A DNA stretch of 47,754 nt from Cellvibrionaceae bacterium. GTDB lineage: Bacteria; Pseudomonadota; Gammaproteobacteria; Pseudomonadales; Cellvibrionaceae. Each line of letters begins with the position of its first letter. Position 1 is the first letter of the stretch. The DNA is taken from NCBI GenBank assembly GCA_028281575.1, contig JANQJP010000049.1:1-47754 (forward strand), read 5' to 3'. A program made the translations under genes and the position numbers. Shown piece by piece: positions 1 through 8,915 of the stretch. The notes below the pieces were generated by a model that made no database searches, had not been told where the DNA came from, and saw only the letters and a list, made by a program, of their open reading frames with translations.

Positions 1-57
1 AACAACTTTGGTGGCCAGTGCCTAGCACCGTTGCATGTGGATATGCCGGGCGCTCGT

Positions 58-528
58 TCAAATTGCATCGCAAAAATCGTGTTGTCGCCAGGCTTCATAG
101 ATAATCACGGCTGCAGCATTAGATAAATTCATGCTTCTGCTGCCGCTCAGCATCGGGATACGTACAATGTTTTCCGTGCCGAGTTCAGTCAGTATTTCCT
201 GCGGAAGGCCTCGGGTCTCGGGGCCAAATAACAAAAAGTCGTTCTCGTTAAATTGTGTGTCTGAGTGATGCCGTCGCCCTTTAGTAGATAGGGCAATGAT
301 ACGGGCGCTACCGCAATATTCGCAAAACGTGGCCCAGTCCCGGTGGCGCACGATATCTTGCCATTCGCCATAGTCGAGGCCGGCGCGACGCAGGCGCTTA
401 TCGTCTAATTCAAAGCCTAAAGGTTCTATTACGTGCAAGCGGCAGGGCGTATTCGCGCACAGGCGAATAATGTTCCCGGTGTTAGGAGGAATCTCAGGTT
501 CGAACAGTACTACGTTGAAAAGACTCAT
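58..528 (-). CDS. trmL: tRNA (cytidine/uridine-34 2'-O)-methyltransferase TrmL
   Basis: This 156-residue SPOUT-family enzyme would 2'-O-methylate the wobble base (position 34) of tRNA-Leu isoacceptors, using SAM, in the cytosol. The N-terminus (VVLFEPEIPPNTGNIIRLCA) is the family signature. The C-terminal knot region reads LFGPETRGLP and IPMLSGSRSMNLSNAAA, the SAM-binding trefoil knot. The length matches E. coli TrmL (about 157 aa). It diverges from the pilus operon across a gap of about 150 bp. I see nothing abnormal. Confidence 0.95.
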   Translation of the reverse strand: MSLFNVVLFEPEIPPNTGNIIRLCANTPCRLHVIEPLGFELDDKRLRRAGLDYGEWQDIVRHRDWATFCEYCGSARIIALSTKGRRHHSDTQFNENDFLLFGPETRGLPQEILTELGTENIVRIPMLSGSRSMNLSNAAAVIIYEAWRQHDFCDAI

Positions 529-641
529 TTTTTTCTACCGTTATTCCAGGGCTGTCTATACTAAATTGTAATGTATGGGAGTTCTGCATAAGCGGTGTGT
601 TTGCTGCGGCGCAGCGGCTCTCATGGGTCGATATTGTAAAG

Positions 642-657
642 TGGCTCGCATTTTACA
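642..657 (+). promoter_or_regulatory. possible sigma-54-like promoter before mshI
   Basis: TGGCTCG, 4 bases, then TTACA resembles the -24/-12 sigma-54 consensus (TGGCACG-N4-TTGCA). The GG at -24 is kept but the -12 GC has become AC. It ends 28 bp before the mshI start. It is a visual match only, and no sigma-70 site in the same gap is convincing. Confidence 0.2.
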
Positions 658-685
658 GAATTAGCTATATCCGTTGGAGGCAGCG

Positions 686-1609
686 GTGCAGTGGTTGAAT
701 CAATTTTTACGCCCCCAGGGAGGAAGTATCGGCATCGAATTGCATGTCGATTCGATGCGCGTGGCTGTGCGTGGCGCGGATGGCCAGGCAATTCATAGTG
801 CTGCGGTTCTACAGACCGATTCGGAAAAGCCGACGATGGCTGATTGGACTGCGTTGATGCAGGCCTATGTGGAGAAGCATCGCTTGCAAAAACATGCCTG
901 CAATGTGGTGCTGTCTCCCCAGGATTATCAACTCATGCTCGTCGAAGCGCCAGATGTTCCCGATGCAGAGATGCGCGAGGCGGTGAAGTGGCGAGTAAAA
1001 GATTTGATCAGTACGCCGATTGACGCCAGCGTGATAGAAATATTTGCATTGCCCGATGACGCAAGTAAAGCGGGCAAAAGCATGCTTTACGTGGTGATTG
1101 CCGATTTGGCTCATGTCCAAAGTGTGATCGATATGACCCAGCAATGTGGATTAAACCTAAATTCCATTGATATTGAGGTTCTGGCTTTAAGAAACCTTTT
1201 GCAACTAAAAGCGCTTGAACGAGCGGCGGCGATTGTAAGGCTAAAGTCTGGCTCGGGTGACGTTTCGATTTACCGCGACGGCAACCTGTATTTATCCCGC
1301 CATTTTCAGCTTAACTACAGTGGCGGCTTGTTGGATGAGCTGCCTTCCGAAAGTCTGGCACTGGAAGTTCAGCGTTCATTTGATTATTTCGAACGGCAGA
1401 TGGGACAAGTGCCACCGAGTGTGCTTTTTATCTGTGGCGAGGGCGTTGGCCCGGAAAAAATTGATGACGAGTTGCGACGTGGTATGTCCGCGCCTGTGGA
1501 ATTTTTGGATTTAAATGAAATTTCAATGGGCTCAGAGGATATCGACGAAGGGATAATCCAGCTCTGCCTGGGCGCCATTGGTGCAACGTATCGGGAGGAG
1601 GCTGCTTAA
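686..1609 (+). CDS. mshI: MSHA biogenesis protein MshI (PilM-like)
   Basis: First gene of the MSHA pilus operon, about 307 residues, resembling the actin-like PilM/GspL cytoplasmic domain that anchors the inner-membrane assembly platform. I chose GTG 686 over the upstream TTG 674 because a GGAGG at 676-680 sits 5 bases before it. The product then begins VQWLNQFLRPQGG. A PilM-like ATPase-fold pattern is visible (IGIELHVDSMRVAVRG near the start, VLFICGEGVG near the end). No membrane segment is present. The next gene starts 1 bp after the stop, so the two are probably translationally coupled. Confidence 0.82.
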   Translation: MQWLNQFLRPQGGSIGIELHVDSMRVAVRGADGQAIHSAAVLQTDSEKPTMADWTALMQAYVEKHRLQKHACNVVLSPQDYQLMLVEAPDVPDAEMREAVKWRVKDLISTPIDASVIEIFALPDDASKAGKSMLYVVIADLAHVQSVIDMTQQCGLNLNSIDIEVLALRNLLQLKALERAAAIVRLKSGSGDVSIYRDGNLYLSRHFQLNYSGGLLDELPSESLALEVQRSFDYFERQMGQVPPSVLFICGEGVGPEKIDDELRRGMSAPVEFLDLNEISMGSEDIDEGIIQLCLGAIGATYREEAA

Positions 1610-1610
1610 A

Positions 1611-2234
1611 GTGCAAAGCATTAACCTCTATTTACCTGAGCTGCGGCCGAAAAAAGAATGGATGACGGCGTGGACAGCCGTGCTTATTTGCGCAGGGTTT
1701 TGCGTATTACTCCTGGGCAGCACCATATTAAACACGTTCGAGCTTAAGCGTTATGAGCAAAGTATTATCGTCTATGAAAATCAGCGTGTGGCTAAGAGTG
1801 AACGTATTGCTGTGAATCGTGAGCGACTACCTAAAGCGGACGCGGCTCGCCTTGATCAAGAAATTCAAAATTTAAAGAGCACATTACGGCATCGTATGCT
1901 CGTTAACGATGTGATAGAAGGGCAGAGTTTAGGCAATGAATATGGGTATTCGGCACGTTTAGAGGATTTGGCCGCGAGCTCAAGTCCGGCTATTAGTATT
2001 GAGCAATTTCGTTTTGCACGCGGCGCTGGCTTTGTTGAACTTAAAGGTGAGACAAAAGCGCCGGAAAAAGTTGCCGTTTTTATCGAAAAGTTAAAGCGCC
2101 AGGACAGTTTTCTTGATGCGGGTTTCGGTGCCCTGAGTCTTGTAGAGGAAAAAAATAAGCGCAACTATAAGTTTGCGCTTGGTTTCGATTCGCTGTTTCA
2201 AGGCGACGGCGAACTGGCGGTGGCCTCACCATGA
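1611..2234 (+). CDS. MSHA assembly protein, PilN-like (MshI2 type)
   Basis: About 207 residues. It has a short cytoplasmic leader containing the INLYLPEL motif, which in PilN-type proteins binds the PilM partner. One membrane span follows (about residues 18-40), then a coiled coil and a periplasmic domain. GTG 1611 is preferred to TTG 1578 because GGGAGGAG lies 10 bases upstream and the family motif begins right after it. It overlaps mshJ by 4 bp. In some MSHA loci this half is fused to MshI; here it is a separate gene. Confidence 0.78.
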   Translation: MQSINLYLPELRPKKEWMTAWTAVLICAGFCVLLLGSTILNTFELKRYEQSIIVYENQRVAKSERIAVNRERLPKADAARLDQEIQNLKSTLRHRMLVNDVIEGQSLGNEYGYSARLEDLAASSSPAISIEQFRFARGAGFVELKGETKAPEKVAVFIEKLKRQDSFLDAGFGALSLVEEKNKRNYKFALGFDSLFQGDGELAVASP

Positions 2235-2920
2235 ACGCGTTTTGGGAAAAATACTCAGAGCAGTTTAATGCAAGGAGTATACGCGAACGTATTATATTTA
2301 CCCTGTGCTTATTGGCAGCGTTGTATTTTGTTTTAGATTTTTTTCTGCTTTCACCCCAGGAAAAAAGGCGTGAAGAGCTTGATTTACGTTATGAGTATAT
2401 CGATAAGGAAATGCTAAAGCTGTCAGCTGAAGAAAAAGTATTAGCTGACGGTATCCTTAATAATCCGAATGCAAAAAAACAGCGAGAAATTGTTCAATTG
2501 GAAGCACGTTTAGCTGATGTTGATAAACAAATTCAAGCGCTGTCTGTCGGTTTAATCGCAGCGGAAAAGTTGCCTGAAGTCATTCGGGATCTATTTTTAC
2601 ATAGAGAGAATTTGCAACTACTTGGTATGCAGGCGCTTGAGCCCGAACGGTTGAGGTTGGAGTATCTAACCGATGAAGAACAGACAGAGGAAGACGTAGA
2701 GGATTTGCCCGAAAACAACGTGGGTATATTCAAGCACCGTGTTATTTTTCGAATGCGAGGAAAGTACTTTGACATTATGTCTTACCTGCACACCTTGGAA
2801 AATTCAGGTTGGAGTTTCTATTGGTCAGAGTTTAACTATGTTGTTGACGCTTATCCCTATGCGATCGCTCAGTTGGAGGCATATACGCTTTCAACGGAAA
2901 GGGGATTTATAAGTGAATAG
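2231..2920 (+). CDS. mshJ: MSHA biogenesis protein MshJ (PilO-like)
   Basis: A 229-residue bitopic inner-membrane protein. The order is a cytoplasmic N-terminus, one TM helix (about residues 21-41, IIFTLCLLAALYFVLDFFLL), a charged coiled coil, and a periplasmic PilO-like domain. With the PilN-like protein it should form the heterodimer linking the MshG/MshE motor to the secretin. The ATG overlaps the preceding stop and the 3' end overlaps mshK by 8 bp, so translation is coupled. The middle region is unusually acidic (EEQTEEDVEDLPE). Confidence 0.8.
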   Translation: MNAFWEKYSEQFNARSIRERIIFTLCLLAALYFVLDFFLLSPQEKRREELDLRYEYIDKEMLKLSAEEKVLADGILNNPNAKKQREIVQLEARLADVDKQIQALSVGLIAAEKLPEVIRDLFLHRENLQLLGMQALEPERLRLEYLTDEEQTEEDVEDLPENNVGIFKHRVIFRMRGKYFDIMSYLHTLENSGWSFYWSEFNYVVDAYPYAIAQLEAYTLSTERGFISE

Positions 2921-3239
2921 TTTTTTAGTTTTAGCTGTCGTGTTTTTTTTGATGTTCTGTTCTTCGAATGTTTATGCTAACGACAAGTTGCGAGATCCCA
3001 CTCGACCACTGTATTACAGTGCTGCAGCCGAGCAGGAACAAGCGCTGCAGTTGCAAGCGCTATTAAATAAGCGTGATGGTGTAACGGCGGTAATTAACGG
3101 AAAAACGGTAAAACAGGGAGACAGTATAGGCGGGTGGCAGGTTATTGATTTAACGCGCTCACAAGCTGTTGTGTCGGACGGTCAGACACGCAGGGTGTTG
3201 GTTTTGCGTACTTCGGTATCGAAGAAAGTACAAAGGTAA
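2913..3239 (+). CDS. mshK: MSHA biogenesis protein MshK (PilP-like)
   Basis: A small 108-residue exported protein starting at GTG 2913, within the end of mshJ. It has a clear signal peptide (FLVLAVVFFLMFCSSNVYA, cleavage after about residue 22). The motif LRDPTRPL follows, and then a compact C-terminal HR-like domain (AVINGKTVKQGDSIGGWQV) typical of pilotin-like PilP/GspC proteins that dock onto the secretin. Position directly before the secretin supports the name. Confidence 0.8.
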   Translation: MNSFLVLAVVFFLMFCSSNVYANDKLRDPTRPLYYSAAAEQEQALQLQALLNKRDGVTAVINGKTVKQGDSIGGWQVIDLTRSQAVVSDGQTRRVLVLRTSVSKKVQR

Positions 3240-3250
3240 TTGGGTAATTT

Positions 3251-4972
3251 ATGCACAGTCCCAAACGATTTATTGAGATGAGTATGAGCATAAGCAAGAA
3301 GTTGCATTCGCGAGCACATATTATGTATAGCATTATTTTGCTCGCGCTCACTGCTTGCGGTGCTCAACCAGTAAATACTACATCAGCGCTTGAGCAATAT
3401 GATGACTTTTTCGACGAAAGCTCCCGTGCTGAAGTACAGGTTCCTGAAGATGTAAGTCAAGCGCTGTTAGATGGATCATCGCCGAACGCGGCGACTGTGA
3501 GCACTACTGCAGTTTCGCGATTTGATGTTGCGGTTAGCAATGTGCCGGCAAAAACATTTTTTGTAAGTTTGGTTGCAGATGCTGACGTAAATGTTGTCGC
3601 ACATCCCGATATTGAGGGTGTTATTAGCCTGGAGTTGCGCGACGTTAGCGTAGAAGAAGTCTTAAATGTTGTGCGCGATGTTTACGGCTACGAGTATAAA
3701 TACGAAGACGGTATTTACACCATCTACCCAAGAAAGGTGAGAACGGAAATATTTCCGATAAATTATTTGGATGTGCAACGTGTTGGTGTTACCGATACAA
3801 GTGTGCTTATTGGGAAAATCACTTCCGATTCTGGCAACGGCAATTCTGGTTCGAATAACTCCGGTGGCTCTGGTCAGAGCGAGGACACCGCCAACTTATT
3901 AAGTTATCTAGAGGGAGCGAAAGGCGGGGAGAGTAGTGAAGGTCTTGCACCCGGAACGCGTGTTCAAACATTAAATAAAACTGATTTTTGGAGCAAGTTG
4001 CAGTTGACGCTTACCGGTATTATCGGCGGTGAAGGCGAGGGCCGTTTTGTAATGACGAATTCGCAGGCGGGCATGGTCGTGGTACGCGCGCTGCCTGCAG
4101 AGTTAAGCACGGTGCGTGAATTCCTATATAAATCAGAATTAAGTGTACAGCGTCAGGTTATTCTGGAAACAAAAATTCTGGAAGTCCAGTTAAACGACAG
4201 ATATGAGTCCGGTATTAACTGGGGAGCGATCAGCGGTGAGCTTTCGCTGCAAAACACAGTGAGTGGTTTCGGTACGCTCGACGATATTTTATTTCAGGGT
4301 GACGGAGAAAGTGACGTATTGTTTTCCAGCACTTTACAAGTGACGGATATCACTAAACTGATAAACCTGCTCGATCGTCAGGGGGATGTATCGGTGTTGT
4401 CCAGCCCCCGCATTTCGACAGTTAACAATCAAAAAGCTGTGATACGCGTCGGTTCGGATGAGTTTTTTGTGACCGGAATTTCCAATTCGACAACGGCGAG
4501 TGCCGCTGCGGTGACGAGTGCACCGAATATCGAATTGAGTTCTTTTTTCAGTGGCATATCGCTTGATGTTACGCCACAAATTTCCGAGGACGGAGATGTG
4601 ATTTTACATGTTCACCCGATAGTGAGCACCGTCCAGGATCAGTTAAAAGAAATCCAGGTTGGAGACGAAAATTTTTCACTGCCTTTAGCGTTACGCGATG
4701 TTAGGGAATCAGACTCAATTGTTAAAGCGGCGACGGGTCAGGTCGTTGTGCTCGGTGGCTTAATGCAGGAAACGAGTTCGGATGTATCAACTAAACGCGC
4801 CTGGTTAGGCGATGTTCCGGTATTAAATGTTCTGTTTAAGCACAAGAAGAAAGGCCTCAGAAAAACTGAACTCGTGATTTTAATGAAACCGATCGTTGTT
4901 GATGAAGATGGCTGGAGACGTGAAGTTGAAAAGGGCCGAGAGGTGTTTTCACGGCGCAATAGCAGCCGTTAG
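3251..4972 (+). CDS. mshL: MSHA secretin MshL
   Basis: A 573-residue outer-membrane secretin through which the pilus leaves the cell. The N-terminus carries a lipobox (LTAC, Cys about residue 36), so it is probably a lipoprotein. An STN/N0-like domain follows (about 85-160), then N1-type repeats and the secretin beta-barrel domain (about 300-560) with the VVLGGLMQE motif. A Gly/Ser/Asn-rich linker of about 20 residues (about 191-214) interrupts the N-domains. The start could also be an internal ATG (M10 or M12), because the Shine-Dalgarno before 3251 is weak. Confidence 0.9.
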   Translation: MHSPKRFIEMSMSISKKLHSRAHIMYSIILLALTACGAQPVNTTSALEQYDDFFDESSRAEVQVPEDVSQALLDGSSPNAATVSTTAVSRFDVAVSNVPAKTFFVSLVADADVNVVAHPDIEGVISLELRDVSVEEVLNVVRDVYGYEYKYEDGIYTIYPRKVRTEIFPINYLDVQRVGVTDTSVLIGKITSDSGNGNSGSNNSGGSGQSEDTANLLSYLEGAKGGESSEGLAPGTRVQTLNKTDFWSKLQLTLTGIIGGEGEGRFVMTNSQAGMVVVRALPAELSTVREFLYKSELSVQRQVILETKILEVQLNDRYESGINWGAISGELSLQNTVSGFGTLDDILFQGDGESDVLFSSTLQVTDITKLINLLDRQGDVSVLSSPRISTVNNQKAVIRVGSDEFFVTGISNSTTASAAAVTSAPNIELSSFFSGISLDVTPQISEDGDVILHVHPIVSTVQDQLKEIQVGDENFSLPLALRDVRESDSIVKAATGQVVVLGGLMQETSSDVSTKRAWLGDVPVLNVLFKHKKKGLRKTELVILMKPIVVDEDGWRREVEKGREVFSRRNSSR

Positions 4973-4982
4973 GCGGTAGGTC

Positions 4983-5864
4983 ATGTACGAATCACATTTT
5001 GGATTTTCAGAAGCGCCGTTTTCGCTTACCCCGGATACGTCGTTCTTTTTAAATCAAAATAGCCACAAAGATGCTTTGAATACAATCTTGGTGGCACTTA
5101 AGCATTGCGAAGGTTTTATTAAAATCGTCGGTGAAGTTGGTACGGGTAAAACTTTACTCAGCCGCATATTACTCGCCAGGCTCAATCAAGACTTCGTTAC
5201 AGCTTATATTCCCAATCCTTTCTTAACTCCGGATGAACTCAAATCGTTTGTCGCCCAGGAAGTTGGTGCAAGCATTGAAAAAAATATGGCATCGCATGAA
5301 CTCATGTCGGCAATATACCGGCGATTAATTCAACATTGTCGCAACGGGAAACAAGTTGTTCTTGTGATTGATGAGGCTCAGGCAATGCCGCGAGATACGG
5401 TTGAGTGTTTGCGCTTGTTGACCAATCTAGAAACAGAAAAGAGAAAATTATTGCAAGTCGTTATATTAGGGCAGCCCGAGTTAGATGTGATGCTCGCCAG
5501 GTCGGATTTGCGCCAGTTAAAGCAGCGCATCGTTTTTTCAGAATATTTAAGTCCGTTGGATTTTGATGCGACTCGCCGTTATATCGAGCATCGGATGAAT
5601 TCTGTCGGCGAAAATTGCTCAACGAATTTTGATAATCATGCGATCAAGCTTGTCTATGTTGCGTCGGGTGGAATTCCAAGGCTCATCAATATTTTGTGTC
5701 ATAAATCGCTTATTTGTGCTTTTGGCCGTGGAGATCAACATATATCTGTTTGGCACGTGGCCAAAGCTGTGCAGGATACAACGGAGACAAAACATTTGGG
5801 TATGTTTTTATCACGCCTGCTTGGTATTGGCTTTTTTGCTCCCAATAGGAGGGCAGCGGCGTGA
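4983..5864 (+). CDS. mshM: MSHA biogenesis ATPase MshM (ExeA-like AAA)
   Basis: A 293-residue AAA+ ATPase of the ExeA/GspA group. Walker A is GEVGTGKT (50-57) and Walker B is VLVIDEAQ (126-133). The sensor region reads LLTNLETEKRKLLQVVILGQPEL. The start MYESHFGFSEAPFSLTPD is the family N-terminus. Unlike GspA it ends right after the AAA domain, with no membrane span or peptidoglycan-binding domain. It overlaps mshN by 4 bp. It probably energises placement of the secretin or assembly platform together with MshN. Confidence 0.85.
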   Translation: MYESHFGFSEAPFSLTPDTSFFLNQNSHKDALNTILVALKHCEGFIKIVGEVGTGKTLLSRILLARLNQDFVTAYIPNPFLTPDELKSFVAQEVGASIEKNMASHELMSAIYRRLIQHCRNGKQVVLVIDEAQAMPRDTVECLRLLTNLETEKRKLLQVVILGQPELDVMLARSDLRQLKQRIVFSEYLSPLDFDATRRYIEHRMNSVGENCSTNFDNHAIKLVYVASGGIPRLINILCHKSLICAFGRGDQHISVWHVAKAVQDTTETKHLGMFLSRLLGIGFFAPNRRAAA

Positions 5865-7180
5865 GTTTAATAAATGATGCACTTCGCGATTTGGAGTCCC
5901 GCAAGGCGTCGAATAAAGACGCGAGTTCGGTGGATACCGATGATTTGACGCAATCGCCCAATGCTTCCTGGCGAAGCATTATTCTGTTTACTGCGTTTAT
6001 CTTTGCACTCGGTTTTTTTGCTTCGACGTTGTTTTTATCAGATTCAGGTTTATCAACGGTACATCAACTGGCGCATGAAGAAGCAAATGTTACGCAAGGT
6101 ACTGTCGTTTCTCGTGTAGCTCCCATTGTAGAAAACACGCATGACACGAATCAAATTCACCCGGCGGAAGACAAAGCTGAAAAGTTTAAAGAACGAGTTG
6201 AATTACAGGAAACCAGTATTGATGAGCATGCTCATATGCTTGCGCTGTTAAACGATGCAGATGCAGCACTTGCGTCGGACCGCCTAAGCGTTGCGCAAGA
6301 AAGTAGTGCACTGGCGCTGTATAAAAAAGTACTGGCGATAGACACCAAAAATACACGTGCATTAGAGGGTATAAAGCGTGTGAAGCGGCGTTATCTGGTG
6401 CTGGTGGAAGAGGCTGTCAAAGCGAATGCACCCGATCTCGCGCATACTTATCATTCGCGGCTCGGAGCACTTATCGACGCCAATGACCCTGAAGAAATAA
6501 ATCTTTCATACGATAGCTTGAGAGACGTTATTGCCCGCGCCCGGGTAAAAAATGTGATTCCGGAAAGCCGTTCGTCAATAAAAAAATCAGACTCTCAGAC
6601 ACGTAGAGACTTAATGGCGGAAGTCGAAAATAGTATTGAACAAGGCGATTTTCACTCTGCACTGCTTGTTCTCGAAGGGCTCCGGCAAAGCGAAGCTGAT
6701 TTTAATCACGCGGCATCGATCAAATTGTTTGATCTGTATTTCCGTATGAATAAAAACACGCAGGCACAGCAACTGTTGGACGAGCGAGAGAGCAGGGGCG
6801 AATTTTTTCCACATCAGCGAGCAAAATTATTACAGCGCGTGTCTGGTGATGAAACGGCATTTCAATATTTGCGTGCGCAAGAGGCATTGCCACATGATGC
6901 TATGGCAATGTTGGCAGCTTTTTATCAACAACGAAGAAGTTACGCTGAAGCGTATAACCTGTATGAAACGCTTGTTCAATCCGAGGAGCGTAATAGTATT
7001 TATTGGTTAGGTTTTGCTGTATCTGCGGATGGTTTGGAAAAGTCGACGGAAGCGTATCGGGCTTATCTTGTTTCAAAAACACTTGGCGGACATAGCGCTG
7101 CGGTTGACCAATTTATTGCACGGCGAATTGATGTGTTGGGAAAGACTGTCGAAAAAAGTGTGGAGCTGACTCAATGGTAG
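5861..7180 (+). CDS. mshN: MSHA biogenesis protein MshN (TPR, bitopic)
   Basis: A 439-residue protein starting at GTG 5861. It has a short cytoplasmic head with the motif MSLINDALRDLESRK, one TM helix (about residues 39-60), and a long periplasmic part rich in helical TPR-like repeats (about 115-420). The head motif is nearly the same as that of GspB at 14257, which fits docking on the adjacent ATPase MshM. The 3' end overlaps mshE by 7 bp. Confidence 0.8.
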   Translation: MSLINDALRDLESRKASNKDASSVDTDDLTQSPNASWRSIILFTAFIFALGFFASTLFLSDSGLSTVHQLAHEEANVTQGTVVSRVAPIVENTHDTNQIHPAEDKAEKFKERVELQETSIDEHAHMLALLNDADAALASDRLSVAQESSALALYKKVLAIDTKNTRALEGIKRVKRRYLVLVEEAVKANAPDLAHTYHSRLGALIDANDPEEINLSYDSLRDVIARARVKNVIPESRSSIKKSDSQTRRDLMAEVENSIEQGDFHSALLVLEGLRQSEADFNHAASIKLFDLYFRMNKNTQAQQLLDERESRGEFFPHQRAKLLQRVSGDETAFQYLRAQEALPHDAMAMLAAFYQQRRSYAEAYNLYETLVQSEERNSIYWLGFAVSADGLEKSTEAYRAYLVSKTLGGHSAAVDQFIARRIDVLGKTVEKSVELTQW

Positions 7181-8913
7181 CCTCGGGAGCCAAGCGGATT
7201 CGTTTGGGTGATTTATTGGTCGCCCAGCAATATATTAGCCAGGATCAGTTGGAGCAGGCGCTCACCGAACAAAAACGCACGGGCTTGAAGCTCGGTCGAC
7301 AGCTTATTGCGCTTAAATTTGTTGAAGAAAATGCCTTGCTTGGGCTTTTGTCAAAGCAGCTCGGCATTCCGTTCGTTGAACTCAAACATTTTCGCTTTGA
7401 CAAAGACCTCGTGCAGTCTTTACCCGAGGCGGTAGCCCGAAGATATCGGGTGATGATATTGAGTGAAGACGATGACGGTATTTTGCTGGGTATGGCGGAC
7501 CCGACAGATATCTTTGGGCTCGATGATATTCAAAAGGTTATCGATAAACCGATAAAAACGGCTGTTGTTCGCGAGTCAGAATTACTGGATATTCTCGATA
7601 TTGCCTATAGTCGCGCCGACGAAATAGCCAATCTCGCGGAACAGTTAGACGAAGAGTTATCCGAAGATGCTGTTGACTTAAGTGATATTGTTACCGACGC
7701 CGCTGACAGTGATGCCCCGGTCGTTAAATTACTGCAGAAAATTTTTGAAGAAGCGTTAAGTACCAAAGCATCTGATGTGCATATCGAGCCGGATGAAACG
7801 GTTCTGCGTATTCGTCAACGCATCGATGGCGTATTGGTTGAGCAGGTGATGAACGAGAAGCGGATTGCTGGTGCGCTTGTGGTGCGTTTAAAACTGATGG
7901 CAAATTTGGATATTTCGGAAAAACGTTTGCCTCAGGATGGTCGATTTAATTTGCGGCTCGCACGCCATAACATCGATGTGCGTGTATCGACGATGCCAGT
8001 CCAGTTTGGTGAATCGGTGGTGATGCGTATTCTGGATCATACCGAAGGTGTTCGACCGCTTCCTGCTGTTGGTATGCCGGATATTTATATTAACCGGTTT
8101 CGCAAAATTATTGCGCGCCCCTATGGGCTGGTGTTAGTGACGGGACCCACCGGCAGCGGTAAGACGACTACGCTTTACGGTGCATTATCAGAATTAAATA
8201 CGCCCGAGAAAAAAATCATCACGGTGGAAGACCCGGTTGAATACCGGCTGCCCAGAATTAGCCAGGTACAAATTCACGATCGCATCGGCCTCGACTTCGG
8301 TTCTGTGTTAAGAGCAACACTGCGTCAAGACCCGGATATTTTGTTGGTGGGGGAGATTCGCGATGCGGAATCTGCAGAAATTGCGCTCAGAGCAGCGATG
8401 ACAGGGCACCTCGTCCTTTCGACGTTACATACGAACGACGCCGTCACTTCCGCACTGCGCCTAATTGATATGGGAGTGGACCCGTATCTTGTCGCAGCGA
8501 GTTTAAAGGCAGTGGTCGCGCAGCGCCTGATTAGGCGCGTCTGCGAAAGTTGTAGTGAACCACATCCGCTTACCGAAGAAGAATTAGCCATTTTCAAAAA
8601 TCTCACACCCGGGCGCGATTTAAACAAGGAACAATTTAGAAAGGGAGCCGGTTGCCCGCACTGTTTTAATACCGGCTACCGCGGTCGTGTTGGTGTATTT
8701 GAGCTGTTGGAAATTAATGGCGCAATGGCCGATGCGCTGCGAGAAAACAGCGTACGTGCATTTAATGATGCCGCACATGAACACCCGAATTATCGCCCCT
8801 TAGGCGCTAGTGCGCTCGATCTCGCGCGTCAGGGTGTGACCAGCCTTGACGAAGTATTACGGGTTTCCGCTGAACTTGCGGACGAAAGCTTGAGTGAAAT
8901 TGCCGAGAGCTAA
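7174..8913 (+). CDS. mshE: MSHA pilus extension ATPase MshE
   Basis: A 579-residue GspE/PilB-type hexameric ATPase that powers pilus polymerisation. Residues 9-60 hold two consecutive MshEN-type motifs (RLGDLLV...QL..AL..Q, then KLGRQLI...LL..QLG), the signature known to bind c-di-GMP in Vibrio MshE. Walker A is GPTGSGKT (324-331), an Asp box and DILLVGEIRDAE follow, and a four-cysteine zinc site (CESC ... CPHC) lies in the C-terminal part. No membrane span. It overlaps mshN and abuts mshG. Confidence 0.93.
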   Translation: MVASGAKRIRLGDLLVAQQYISQDQLEQALTEQKRTGLKLGRQLIALKFVEENALLGLLSKQLGIPFVELKHFRFDKDLVQSLPEAVARRYRVMILSEDDDGILLGMADPTDIFGLDDIQKVIDKPIKTAVVRESELLDILDIAYSRADEIANLAEQLDEELSEDAVDLSDIVTDAADSDAPVVKLLQKIFEEALSTKASDVHIEPDETVLRIRQRIDGVLVEQVMNEKRIAGALVVRLKLMANLDISEKRLPQDGRFNLRLARHNIDVRVSTMPVQFGESVVMRILDHTEGVRPLPAVGMPDIYINRFRKIIARPYGLVLVTGPTGSGKTTTLYGALSELNTPEKKIITVEDPVEYRLPRISQVQIHDRIGLDFGSVLRATLRQDPDILLVGEIRDAESAEIALRAAMTGHLVLSTLHTNDAVTSALRLIDMGVDPYLVAASLKAVVAQRLIRRVCESCSEPHPLTEEELAIFKNLTPGRDLNKEQFRKGAGCPHCFNTGYRGRVGVFELLEINGAMADALRENSVRAFNDAAHEHPNYRPLGASALDLARQGVTSLDEVLRVSAELADESLSEIAES

Positions 8914-8915
8914 TT

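Noticed and set aside
809-1144. Long minus-strand frame inside mshI
   Set aside because: It is a shadow of mshI; no ribosome site, no family, and unlikely composition.
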